A stretch of DNA of 64,000 nucleotides from Scatosoma sp045650185 (GTDB lineage Bacteria; Bacillota; Clostridia; Christensenellales; Borkfalkiaceae), in the NCBI GenBank assembly GCA_045650185.1, contig JAZRQY010000001.1, forward strand, positions 27,515 to 91,514. The letters are read 5' to 3'. The first letter of the stretch is position 1. Each line of letters begins with the position of its first letter. The notes below the pieces were generated by a model. It worked only from the letters and a program-made list of their open reading frames with translations, was not told the DNA's origin and searched no databases. The position numbers were made by a program, and so were the translations under genes. Positions 50,012 through 58,499 of the stretch are shown here, piece after piece.

Positions 50012-50028
50012 GGTTGTATCATACAACC
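50012..50028 (+). promoter_or_regulatory. Inverted repeat in the groESL leader
   Basis: GGTTGTAT-C-ATACAACC is a perfect 8-bp inverted repeat just after the expected transcription start. It is not the CIRCE sequence (TTAGCACTC/GAGTGCTAA), which is absent here. It may be an operator or a leader hairpin. Confidence 0.5.
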
Positions 50029-50045
50029 CTACGGAGGATATTAAA

Positions 50046-50333
50046 ATGACGATTAAACCTTTATTCGATAAAGTCGTTATCGAAAGCGTACCCGTTCAGG
50101 AAAAGACGGCTAGCGGCTTGTTTTTGACCGCTGCTGCTCAGGAAAAACCCCAAGCCTACACCGTTGTTGCGGTTGGTCCCGGCGGCGTAATCGATGGAAA
50201 AGAAATTACCATGCAGGTCAAGGTAGGCGACAAGGTGCTTTGTTCGCAATACAGCGGCTCTGATTTCAAGGTTGACGGTAAAGAGTTTACGATTATTAAG
50301 CAGAGCGACATTCTTGCTGTGCTCGAAGATTAA
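50046..50333 (+). CDS. groES: Co-chaperonin GroES
   Basis: The 10-kDa lid of the GroEL chaperonin, 95 aa. PLFDKVVIE, EKTASGLFLT (mobile loop), VAVGPGG and the DKVLCSQYSG and DILAVLED motifs are typical. ACGGAGGAT precedes the ATG. It is followed 20 nt later by groEL. Confidence 0.96.
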   Translation: MTIKPLFDKVVIESVPVQEKTASGLFLTAAAQEKPQAYTVVAVGPGGVIDGKEITMQVKVGDKVLCSQYSGSDFKVDGKEFTIIKQSDILAVLED

Positions 50334-50353
50334 CAGATTAAGGAGAGAATATC

Positions 50354-51979
50354 ATGGCAAAACAGATTAAATATGGCGAAGATGCCAGAAAGGCTTTAGA
50401 GGCAGGCGTAAACACCCTTGCCGATACGGTAAAAATCACCCTTGGTCCCAAGGGCAGAAACGTTGTTTTGGATAAAAAGTACGGCGCTCCCCTCATTACC
50501 AACGATGGTGTGACGATTGCAAAGGAAGTCGAGCTCGCAGATCCGTTTGAGAATATGGGCGCGCAACTCGTTAAAGAGGTTTCGACGAAGACCAACGACG
50601 TTGCAGGCGACGGCACTACCACCGCTGTTGTTTTAGCGCAGGCAATCGTGCGCGAAGGCTTGAAAAACCTTGCCGCTGGCGCAAACCCCATCATCTTGAA
50701 AGAAGGTATCAAAAAGGCTGTAGACTTAGCGGTTGCGCATTTGAAATCTATCTCCAAGACGGTAGAGAGCCAAAAGGCTATCGAGCAGGTTGCTTCCATT
50801 TCTGCTGGCAACCCTGAAGTCGGCGCATTGATTGCAAAGGCAATGGAAATCGTAGGCAAAGACGGCGTTATCACCGTAGAGGAAGGTAAGTCCATGAACA
50901 CCGAACTTTCCACCGTAGAAGGTATGCAGTTCGACAGAGGCTATGCTTCCGCTTACATGGTGACTAACACCGACAAAATGGAAGCTGTCATCGACAATCC
51001 TTTCATTTTGATTACCGATAAGAAAATCTCTTCCTTGCAGGAATTGTTGCCCGTAATCGAGCCGCTTGCTCAGCAAGGCGCAAGACTTCTCATTATCGCT
51101 GAGGACGTGGAAGGCGACGCACTTGCCGCCCTCATTGTCAACAAGCTGAAAGGCGTATTCAATTCCGTTGCAGTAAAAGCGCCCGGCTTTGGCGACAGAA
51201 GAAAGGAAATGCTTAGGGATATCGCTATTTTGACGGGCGGTCAGGTCGTTTCCTCCGACCTCGGTCTTGAATTCAAGGACGTTACCTTGGATATGCTCGG
51301 CAGAGCAACCACCGTTCGTGTTGATAAGGAAAACACCACCATCGTTGGCGGCGCAGGCAACCCTGCAGCCATCAAGGATCGTATCCTTTCCATTCGTTCT
51401 CAGATTGCGGAAACGAAATCCGACTACGACAGAGAAAAGTTGCAAGAACGTCTTGCAAAACTCGCAGGCGGCGTAGCCGTAATCAGCGTAGGCGCAGCTA
51501 CCGAAGTAGAAATGAAGGAAAAGAAATTGCGTATTGACGATGCCCTTGCCGCAACGAGAGCTGCTGTTGAAGAAGGCTACGTGCCCGGTGGCGGCGTCGC
51601 CCTCCTCTCCGCAGTACCTAAGCTGCAGGATTTGGTCGCTTCTTTGAACGGTGACGAAAAGACGGGCGCAGCAATCGTCTTGAAAGCAGTTGAAGAGCCC
51701 ATCCGTCAGATTGCAAAGAACGCAGGTTTGGACGGTTCGGTTATCGTAGATAAAGTCTTGACCAAGAACGAAGAAGGCTTTGGCTTCGACGCCCTCAACA
51801 ATCAATATTGCAATATGGTTGAAAGCGGTATCATCGACCCGACGAAAGTTACTCGCTCAGTATTGCAGAATGCGGCGTCGGTTGCAGCCACGCTGCTGAC
51901 CACGGAAAGCATCGTAACCGACATCCCCACCCCTCCTGTTGCTCCTGCACCCGGCGGAGATATGGGCGGCATGTATTAA
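50354..51979 (+). CDS. groEL: Chaperonin GroEL
   Basis: A 541-aa ATP-dependent folding chaperone. The ATP site DGTTTAVVLAQAI and TLGPKGRNVVLDKKYG, and the signature region AAVEEGYVPGGGVALL, are clear. The C-terminal Gly/Met tail is short (GGDMGGMY). AAGGAGAG precedes the ATG. Codon use is that of a highly expressed gene. Confidence 0.97.
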   Translation: MAKQIKYGEDARKALEAGVNTLADTVKITLGPKGRNVVLDKKYGAPLITNDGVTIAKEVELADPFENMGAQLVKEVSTKTNDVAGDGTTTAVVLAQAIVREGLKNLAAGANPIILKEGIKKAVDLAVAHLKSISKTVESQKAIEQVASISAGNPEVGALIAKAMEIVGKDGVITVEEGKSMNTELSTVEGMQFDRGYASAYMVTNTDKMEAVIDNPFILITDKKISSLQELLPVIEPLAQQGARLLIIAEDVEGDALAALIVNKLKGVFNSVAVKAPGFGDRRKEMLRDIAILTGGQVVSSDLGLEFKDVTLDMLGRATTVRVDKENTTIVGGAGNPAAIKDRILSIRSQIAETKSDYDREKLQERLAKLAGGVAVISVGAATEVEMKEKKLRIDDALAATRAAVEEGYVPGGGVALLSAVPKLQDLVASLNGDEKTGAAIVLKAVEEPIRQIAKNAGLDGSVIVDKVLTKNEEGFGFDALNNQYCNMVESGIIDPTKVTRSVLQNAASVAATLLTTESIVTDIPTPPVAPAPGGDMGGMY

Positions 51980-51993
51980 TCCCATAGAAACTG

Positions 51994-52024
51994 AAAGGAC
52001 CGTTTTGCAACGGTCCTTTTCTTT
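51994..52024. terminator. Terminator between groEL and spo0A
   Basis: AAAGGACCGTT and AACGGTCCTTT form an 11-bp stem with a 4-nt loop, followed by TCTTTTT. It also sits right after the spo0A stop on the other strand. Confidence 0.88.
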
Positions 52025-52789
52025 TTACATCATACTCTCTAAAATCAGCTTGTCCGCAACCAAAGCAATAAATTCGCTGTTGGTCGGTTTTTCCGTACCA
52101 AGATATACTCTCGTGCCAAAGATTGCGTTAATTGCATCCACCCTGCCACGGTTCCAAGCCACTTCAATTGCGTGTCGAATGGCTCGCTCGACCTTGCTTG
52201 AAGTCGTTTTATAGACCTCTGCAACGTATGGATATAATTCCTTCGTAACCCCGTTGATAACGTAAGGCCGTTCCACCGTGAGCTTAATCGCCTCGCGCAA
52301 ATAGCTATAACCTTTAATATGAGGTGGAATTCCAATGGAAATAAAGATATCGCTGATTTTCTCTTCAATGGACATTGCTTTGCGGTGTTTTGTGCTGTAG
52401 TGGTTTCCCTCGTTCTTAGGCTCCTTATGTAAAAGCTCGCCGATACGCTCTAACGCAACCTCGACGCCGAAGGGTTTAACGAGAAAATAATGCGCACCCA
52501 GCGACAACGCCTTTTCAATAAGCGAATCGTTCGCAATCCCAAGCGCCAAAACCTTAGTGTCCGGCCAGGTCTTTTTAACGGTCTGTATCACCGAAGTACC
52601 ATCCATTCCCTGCAGAAACATGCCCGTAATTACTAAGTCGGGCTTTTCCCTTAAGATCTGTCGAATCCCTTCTTCGCCGTCCTCCCCTGCATACACAAGA
52701 CGATAATCATCGTGCTTTTCCAACTCGTCTTTTAATTGACTTAATACAGCCCTGTTATTTTCCAACAAAATAATACTTTTAACTCGCAT
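52025..52789 (-). CDS. spo0A: Spo0A orthologue with a degenerate receiver domain
   Basis: The C-terminal DNA-binding domain (about 135-254) is highly conserved with Spo0A: IPPHIKGYSYLREAIKL, the recognition-helix region SSKVERAIRHAIEVAWNRG and KPTNSEFIALVADKL. The N-terminal receiver aligns without gaps to B. subtilis Spo0A around the active site, but Asp10-Asp11 read Glu10-Asn11, the phospho-acceptor Asp56 is Gly56 (PDLVITGMFLQGMDG) and Thr84 is Gly84. Lys105 in FLVKPF remains. It should therefore not be phosphorylated in the usual way. The length of 254 aa and the intact frame argue against a pseudogene. GAGGAG precedes the ATG. Two 0A-box-like sites lie about 150 bp upstream. Confidence 0.93.
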   Translation of the reverse strand: MRVKSIILLENNRAVLSQLKDELEKHDDYRLVYAGEDGEEGIRQILREKPDLVITGMFLQGMDGTSVIQTVKKTWPDTKVLALGIANDSLIEKALSLGAHYFLVKPFGVEVALERIGELLHKEPKNEGNHYSTKHRKAMSIEEKISDIFISIGIPPHIKGYSYLREAIKLTVERPYVINGVTKELYPYVAEVYKTTSSKVERAIRHAIEVAWNRGRVDAINAIFGTRVYLGTEKPTNSEFIALVADKLILESMM

Positions 52790-52840
52790 AATGCGCTCCT
52801 CAAAAAAATGTATTCCGCCACGATCCGCGTCGGTAAGTAT

Positions 52841-52846
52841 ATTATA
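52841..52846 (-). promoter_or_regulatory. -10 element of the spo0A promoter
   Basis: TATAAT on the minus strand (52846-52841), about 52 bp upstream of the spo0A start. The -35 region (TTTACG at 17 bp) is a poor match. Confidence 0.5.
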
Positions 52847-52931
52847 CTACAAAATTTTTCTTTCGTAAAGCATTATTTTACAATATTTTAAAAATTGTTG
52901 TTAAATATTCCTGTATTATTTTACAATATCC

Positions 52932-52949
52932 TGTCGAAAAATGACGAAA
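52932..52949 (+). promoter_or_regulatory. Tandem 0A-box-like sites upstream of spo0A
   Basis: TGTCGAAA (52932-52939) and TGACGAAA (52942-52949) are 10 bp apart, one helical turn. The first is a full match to the Spo0A box TGTCGAA and the second differs by one base. Confidence 0.55.
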
Positions 52950-52954
52950 ACGCT

Positions 52955-52996
52955 AAAAAAGACGGAAACGCCCCGATTTTTGAAGATCGGAGCGTC
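52955..52996 (-). terminator. Terminator after the ABC-F gene
   Basis: ACGCTCCGAT and ATCGGGGCGT arms on the minus strand (one mismatch) are followed after TTCCG by a TCTTTTTT tract. Confidence 0.65.
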
Positions 52997-53014
52997 TTAT
53001 TTTTTCGCTTTATT

Positions 53015-54592
53015 TTATTGACTAATTTCATCAACGTATTCGTCGTAAGATACTTGACGGTCGTACACTTTCGTATCCTTGATTTCAATAATACGGTTGC
53101 AGACGGTATTCATCAGCTCTTGGTCGTGAGAGGTCAAAAGCATACAGCCTTTGTAGGCAGATAAGCCGTCGTTTAATGCGGTAATCGATTCAAGGTCAAG
53201 GTGGTTGGTAGGCTCGTCGAAAATCAAGAAGTTACTGCCTTCCAACATCATCTTAGCCAGCATACAACGGACTTTTTCGCCACCCGACAAAACCTTTGCC
53301 TTCTTCAACGCCTCTTCTCCAGAGAAGAGCATTCTGCCAAGCCAGCCACGAAGATATTCCTCGTAATGGTCGCTGGAAAATTGCGACAACCATTCCACCA
53401 AGTTAAGTTCACACCCCTCGAAATATTCGTTGTTGTTCTGAGGGAAATAGGAAACGGAGATGGTCTTGCCCCACCGAATGGTACCTGCATCAGGCTCTAC
53501 CTTGCCGCACAAGATATCATAAAGCATCGTAAGCGTCGTACTCTTATCTGCAACGAAACCGATTTTTTCGTCACGCTGTACGGTAAAGGAAACGTTTTCA
53601 AAATAGCCTTTCTTGGTCAATCCTTCCACCATCAAGATATCGTGTCCAATTTCACGCTCATACTTAAAATTGATGAAGGGATATTTTCTAAGGGAAGGTT
53701 TAAAATCGTTGATGGTAAGCTTTTCCAGCTCTTTCTTACGCGAAGTCGCCTGACGGGACTTGGAAGCGTTTGCGGCAAATCGAGCAATGAATTCCTGCAG
53801 TTCTTTCGCGCGCTGTTCAGCCTTTTTATTTTGGTCGCGCTGCTGACGAGCAAGCAACTGGCTGGTTTGATACCAGAAGTCGTAGTTGCCGACGAACATA
53901 TTAATTTTACCAAAGTCAACGTCGCAGATATTCGTACATACCTTATTGAGGAAATGTCGGTTGTGGGAAACGATAATGATGGTATTTTCGAAATCCATCA
54001 GATAATTTTCCAGCCAACGTACCGTTTTGATGTCGAGGTTGTTGGTAGGCTCGTCCAAGAGCAAGACGTCGGGGTCGCCGAACAATGCCTGCGCCAACAG
54101 AACACGAACCTTCTGTTTCGCGTCTAAGTCAGCCATCAAACAGTAATGCAAGTCCTCTCTGATATCCAGAGCGTTCAGAAGTTGCCCTGCTTGATATTCC
54201 GCATCATAGCCGTTCATTTCGGCAAACTCGCTCTCAAGATCCGCCGCGCGAATGCCGTCCTCTTCGCTGAAATCCGCCTTCGCGTACAGCGCATCCTTTT
54301 CGTCCATGACCTCTACTAAACGCTTATATCCAAGCATAACCGTACGCAACACCGTCTGGTCGTCGTACATGTTCTGGTTTTGTTGTAAGACGGACATACG
54401 CTCGTTTTTATCCAAGGAAACGAAGCCCTTTTGAGGTTCAACCTCCCCGGAAAGGACTTTTAAAAAGGTGGATTTACCTGCGCCGTTCGCACCGATGATG
54501 CCGTAGCAGTTTCCTTTTGTAAATTTTAAATTAACGTCTTCAAATAATTTTTTACTGCCGTATTGCAACGATACGCCGTTTACTTGCAACAT
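53015..54592 (-). CDS. ABC-F family ATPase (YkpA/YbiT type)
   Basis: A 525-aa protein with two ABC domains and no membrane helices, of the ribosome-acting ABC-F class. Domain 1 has Walker A GANGAGKST and Walker B VLLLDEPTNNLD, but its signature reads MADLDAKQK. Domain 2 has an intact signature VLSGGEKVRCML and IFDEPTNHLD, but its Walker A is degraded to VADKSTT. The linker (RQQRDQNKKAEQRAKELQEF) is the charged helical interdomain element. Degradation of the second P-loop is also seen in B. subtilis YkpA. The role is probably in translation, not resistance, but this is not certain. Confidence 0.92.
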   Translation of the reverse strand: MLQVNGVSLQYGSKKLFEDVNLKFTKGNCYGIIGANGAGKSTFLKVLSGEVEPQKGFVSLDKNERMSVLQQNQNMYDDQTVLRTVMLGYKRLVEVMDEKDALYAKADFSEEDGIRAADLESEFAEMNGYDAEYQAGQLLNALDIREDLHYCLMADLDAKQKVRVLLAQALFGDPDVLLLDEPTNNLDIKTVRWLENYLMDFENTIIIVSHNRHFLNKVCTNICDVDFGKINMFVGNYDFWYQTSQLLARQQRDQNKKAEQRAKELQEFIARFAANASKSRQATSRKKELEKLTINDFKPSLRKYPFINFKYEREIGHDILMVEGLTKKGYFENVSFTVQRDEKIGFVADKSTTLTMLYDILCGKVEPDAGTIRWGKTISVSYFPQNNNEYFEGCELNLVEWLSQFSSDHYEEYLRGWLGRMLFSGEEALKKAKVLSGGEKVRCMLAKMMLEGSNFLIFDEPTNHLDLESITALNDGLSAYKGCMLLTSHDQELMNTVCNRIIEIKDTKVYDRQVSYDEYVDEISQ

Positions 54593-54673
54593 ATCAATAC
54601 CTCATATAATTTTTTATCTGTACAATTATAGCATAGAAAAAATAGAAAAGCAAACGTTTCTAACGGAAAAACA

Positions 54674-54703
54674 AAAAAGCTCCCGACCAAAGGGGAGCTT
54701 TTT
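54674..54703 (-). terminator. Terminator after acpP
   Basis: AAAAAGCTCCC and GGGAGCTTTTT form an 11-bp stem with an 8-nt loop, followed by T residues on the minus strand. Confidence 0.88.
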
Positions 54704-54716
54704 CTGCTTGAAACGA

Positions 54717-54944
54717 TTATTTCGTCAATTTTTCAATTTCTGCCGCAACGTCTGCAACGGTAACGAGATTTTCAACGTCTTCGTCGGGAATCATGATACC
54801 AAGCTCATCCTCCAAACGGCTAAGAAGTTCAACAACGTCCAAAGAATCTGCGCCCAAATCCTCTACAATCTTCGCATCTGCCGCAACTTTATCAACGGAA
54901 ATATTCAATGCTTCCGCAAGCATTTCCTGCACTTTTTCCAACAT
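54717..54944 (-). CDS. acpP: Acyl carrier protein
   Basis: A 75-aa fatty-acid synthesis carrier. The phosphopantetheine serine lies in LGADSLDVVELL, with the acidic helix II after it. I chose ATG 54944, preceded by TTGGAGGT; longer forms would run into the promoter region. It is a single-gene unit with its own promoter and terminator, away from fab genes. Confidence 0.95.
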   Translation of the reverse strand: MLEKVQEMLAEALNISVDKVAADAKIVEDLGADSLDVVELLSRLEDELGIMIPDEDVENLVTVADVAAEIEKLTK

Positions 54945-54995
54945 AATTTTGACCTCCAAGGTTTTTGCATTCGTTCGTAGCAATACTACTATCTT

Positions 54996-55024
54996 ATTAT
55001 AGTATACGACGAAGTATTTGTCAA
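54996..55024 (-). promoter_or_regulatory. Promoter of acpP
   Basis: On the minus strand, TTGACA (55024-55019), a 17-bp spacer and TATAAT (55001-54996): a full consensus sigma-A promoter in the tex-acpP gap. Confidence 0.9.
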
Positions 55025-55042
55025 GTACTTTTCAGAAAAAAC

Positions 55043-57214
55043 TTACGGACGGGATTTGCGCATCGTCAAGCCGATTCTATTTTTCTTGACATCGACCTCT
55101 TTAATGCGCACGGAAACCACTTGCCCTACCTTCAAGACCTCGGACGGGTGCTTAATATAACGGTCGGTAATTTCCGAAATATGCACGAGCCCGTCCTGAT
55201 GCACGCCGATATCCACGAACGCGCCAAAGTCTACGACGTTTCGAACTGTGCCAGTCAATTCCATGCCTACTTTCAAGTCCTCAATACCCATCACGTCACT
55301 TCTAAGCGTAGGCGCAGGCAACGCATCACGGATATCCCTACCCGGTTTCATAAGCTCGGCAACGATGTCAAATAGCGTGCTCTTATCCAGCCCGGTCGCC
55401 GCCGCAGCCTTCTCCTCGCCGTAGATGGCGATTTTCTTTCTTAAATCGGAAATTCTACACGCGCGTACGTCCTCTTTGGTATAGGAGAACAATTCCAGCA
55501 AGCGTTCTGCTTTTTCATAACTTTCGGGATGCACAGCCGTGTTATCTAAGATATTCTTACCACAATCAATCCGCAAGAAACCAGCGCATTGTGTAAATGC
55601 CTTTTCGCCAAGTTTCGGCACTTTCAAAAGTTGTTTTCTAGAAGTAAACTTGCCGTTTGCGTTACGATATTCAACGATATTCTTTGCAACGCCAGCGTTC
55701 AAGCCTGCGATGAATTTTAAAAGGGAAACGCTTGCCGTGTTCAGGTCTACACCGACGCTGTTCACGCAATCCTCTAAGACGCCTTCCAAAGCCGCATCCA
55801 AACGCTTTTGGTTCATATCGTGCTGATACTGCCCCACACCGATGGATTTCGGGTCGATTTTGATAAGCTCTGCAAGCGGATCTTGCAAGCGGCGCGCAAT
55901 CGAAACAGCGCTACGCGTCGTAACGTCGAATTCAGGGAATTCCTCGGCAGCCAAAGGGCTTGCAGAATATACAGACGCTCCCGCTTCATTAACGATTACG
56001 TAGCTGACCGTTCTGCCCGTTTCTGCTTTGATTTCCTTAATTAAAGAAGAAATAAAGATTTCGCTTTCTTTGCTTGCCGTGCCGTTTCCGCAGGAAATGA
56101 CGTCGACCTTATGTTTTGCAATCATTTCCTTTAATATGCGCTTGGGAGCGTCCAACTTTGCGCCGGGCAAAGTTACGTGCACGACGGTATTGTCGAGCAC
56201 CTTACCCGTACCGTCAACAACGCAGATTTTACACCCCGTTCTGTATCCAGGGTCCCAACCCATCGTAATCTTATCCTTGACAGGCGGTTGCATCAAAAGA
56301 GGCTTTAAATTGAGTTCAAACATCTTGATTGCCTGTTCGCTTGCCTCGTCAAAGAGCTGAGCGCGAACCTCACGTTCTACCGAAGGTGCAATCAAGCGAT
56401 CGTAAGCGTCCTCTGCGGCCGCCTTGACAATCTCCGTACTTTCGCCGCCGCTCTTCAAAAATCCTGCTGCTGTAATACGCTTTGCCAGTGCAAAGGGAAC
56501 TTCAATCGAAACCTTCAAGAACTCCTCTTTTTCGCCACGATTGAGCGCCAAGATACGATGGCTTTTCGCCTCGCTGACCGGCTCGGAGTAGTCGGCATAC
56601 ATACCGTAGGTTTTCGCCTCGTCTGCCTCCGCCTTCCCCTTTGCATAACAAGAGGTAATTACGCCGTGCTTGAAGAAGAAATTTCTCAATTTTTTACGAG
56701 TATTCGCATCGTCGGAAATCATTTCCGCAAGAATATCCTGCGCGCCTGCAATCGCTTCCTCTACCGAGCTAACCTCTTCGGTTATGTATTTTTCCGCTTC
56801 CTTTCTCAGCTCAAAAGCAGGGTCTTGCAACAAAATCGCCTCTGCAAGCGGCTGTAAGCCCTTTGCGATTGCCACGGAAGCGCGCGTTTTGCGCTTTTGC
56901 TTGAACGGGCGGTAAATGTCCTCTACCTCCGTTAAAATCACCGCCGCCGCAAGAGCCGATTCGATTTCTTTGTTCATCTTCCCCTGCTCGGTAATCGCGG
57001 CAAACACTTCTTCCTTTCTCTTTTGCAGATTGCGAAGATAGGTAAGCCTATCGAAAATAGCACGCAAAACTTGGTCGTCGCAAGCGCCCGTCATCTCCTT
57101 GCGATAACGCGCAATAAAGGGAATGGTATTCCCTTCGTCAATCAAAGAAACGATGTTCTTGGTATGCGTTTGAGTTAAGCTAAATTCCTGCTCAATCGTT
57201 TGTAAAATATCCAT
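55043..57214 (-). CDS. tex: Tex family RNA-binding transcription accessory protein
   Basis: A 723-aa protein with the Tex architecture: N-terminal helical domain (FIARYRKEMTGACDDQVLR, with the IYRPFKQKRKTRASVA motif), YqgF-like domain (MGWDPGYRTGCKICVVDGTG), helix-hairpin-helix (FIAGLNAGVAKNIVEYR) and a C-terminal S1 domain (GTVRNVVDFGAFVDIGVHQD). It binds nucleic acid; its exact role is unclear. It follows the M16 protease gene by 36 nt. Confidence 0.95.
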   Translation of the reverse strand: MDILQTIEQEFSLTQTHTKNIVSLIDEGNTIPFIARYRKEMTGACDDQVLRAIFDRLTYLRNLQKRKEEVFAAITEQGKMNKEIESALAAAVILTEVEDIYRPFKQKRKTRASVAIAKGLQPLAEAILLQDPAFELRKEAEKYITEEVSSVEEAIAGAQDILAEMISDDANTRKKLRNFFFKHGVITSCYAKGKAEADEAKTYGMYADYSEPVSEAKSHRILALNRGEKEEFLKVSIEVPFALAKRITAAGFLKSGGESTEIVKAAAEDAYDRLIAPSVEREVRAQLFDEASEQAIKMFELNLKPLLMQPPVKDKITMGWDPGYRTGCKICVVDGTGKVLDNTVVHVTLPGAKLDAPKRILKEMIAKHKVDVISCGNGTASKESEIFISSLIKEIKAETGRTVSYVIVNEAGASVYSASPLAAEEFPEFDVTTRSAVSIARRLQDPLAELIKIDPKSIGVGQYQHDMNQKRLDAALEGVLEDCVNSVGVDLNTASVSLLKFIAGLNAGVAKNIVEYRNANGKFTSRKQLLKVPKLGEKAFTQCAGFLRIDCGKNILDNTAVHPESYEKAERLLELFSYTKEDVRACRISDLRKKIAIYGEEKAAAATGLDKSTLFDIVAELMKPGRDIRDALPAPTLRSDVMGIEDLKVGMELTGTVRNVVDFGAFVDIGVHQDGLVHISEITDRYIKHPSEVLKVGQVVSVRIKEVDVKKNRIGLTMRKSRP

Positions 57215-57250
57215 ATAGCACCTATTTGTTTTTGTATATCCTCAATTTCG

Positions 57251-58495
57251 TTAGATAGTGAAGGGTTTATCGGTATTTCCGACAACCGCCACGGCCTTTT
57301 TGTTTTTTACGTCGCCAAAAGTCAAAGCAATCGCTTCTTCAACGTCCGATTTCGTTACCTGCTGTAATTTCTCGAATCGATCATCAATGTCGTATAAGCA
57401 GTTTCGATAAAGCATTTCCTTACCGTAAATCAACATTTGCGAGGAAGTATTTTCCAATCCGAAAATTGTAGAAGCCTTCATCTGCTCTCTACCGCGAATA
57501 AATTCCTCATCCGTGATACCGTTCGTATAAAATGCCTTCATGACGTCCTGAACGGCATCGTAAGCGGAATTTGCTTTTTCAGGATTTACCCCTGCGTATA
57601 CGGTAAGACTACCGCATTCAGCATACCGCGAGGCGTAGGAATATACGGAATAAGCAAGCCCCATTTTCTCACGCACCTCTTGGAACAGACGAGAGGTCAT
57701 ACTGCCGCCTAAAATATTGTTCATAATCGTATGCGCCAAGTTCAATTCGTGTTCCAACGGAATGGAAGGATAGGAAAGCGCAAAATGCATCTGTTCTATC
57801 GGCTTCGTTTTTAAAAGACTTTGTCCAAGGTATTGCGGCGTTAAAATACGCTTTTGATAGTTCCCCTTTGGAAGATTGCCAAAATACGTTTCTACCAAAG
57901 CAATCGCCGTGGTAAAGTCAATACCACCTGCAAACGATATGACGATATTTTCAGGGCAATATCTTGCCTCTTTGTATCGTTGAATGTCGTCCACCGTAAA
58001 ACCCTTAACGTTCGAGGCAGGGCCTAAAATATTTCTGCCATAATTTTCGTTTCCGTAGGTTGCGCGAGCCAATAAATCCAAACACAAGTCCTCAGGAGAG
58101 TCCTCGTTCATGGAAATCTCTTCACACACGACCCCCTTTTCACGCTCCAACTCATCCTCAGGATAGGTAGCGTTTAAGAATAAGTCAGACAACGCCTCGA
58201 ATGCACCGTCCACGTGGTCGGTCGTGCATTTGGTATAGTAGCAAGTCGTATCCTTACCCGTAAACGCATTCACCTGCGCGCCGATGCGGTCGAAGGCATC
58301 CGAAACCTCAAATGCATTTCGTTTTTTCGTGCCTTTGAACTGCATATGCTCGATGAAATGCGAAATGCCGTCCTCCGCATCCGTTTCCATCGCGCCGCCC
58401 GTTCCGACCAAAATCCCGATGGTGACGGAATATAAACCGGGCATTTGTTTTACCACCACACGCAGTCCGTTTGGATAGCGTTTTTCTTGAACCAT
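57251..58495 (-). CDS. M16 family zinc protease (MlpA/YmxG type)
   Basis: A 414-aa pitrilysin-family peptidase. The inverted zinc motif is HFIEH in GISHFIEHMQFKGT, with the third ligand Glu in VCEEISMNEDSP. The C-terminal M16 inactive-like domain holds GGSMTSRLFQEVREKMGLAYSV. It is adjacent to ylxY (4-nt gap), the same order as ylxY-mlpA in B. subtilis. The substrate is not known. Confidence 0.92.
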   Translation of the reverse strand: MVQEKRYPNGLRVVVKQMPGLYSVTIGILVGTGGAMETDAEDGISHFIEHMQFKGTKKRNAFEVSDAFDRIGAQVNAFTGKDTTCYYTKCTTDHVDGAFEALSDLFLNATYPEDELEREKGVVCEEISMNEDSPEDLCLDLLARATYGNENYGRNILGPASNVKGFTVDDIQRYKEARYCPENIVISFAGGIDFTTAIALVETYFGNLPKGNYQKRILTPQYLGQSLLKTKPIEQMHFALSYPSIPLEHELNLAHTIMNNILGGSMTSRLFQEVREKMGLAYSVYSYASRYAECGSLTVYAGVNPEKANSAYDAVQDVMKAFYTNGITDEEFIRGREQMKASTIFGLENTSSQMLIYGKEMLYRNCLYDIDDRFEKLQQVTKSDVEEAIALTFGDVKNKKAVAVVGNTDKPFTI

Positions 58496-58499
58496 AATT

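Noticed and set aside
50726..51805. Long open frame (359 codons) antisense to groEL
   Set aside because: It is a shadow of the strongly biased groEL codons and has no SD or domain.
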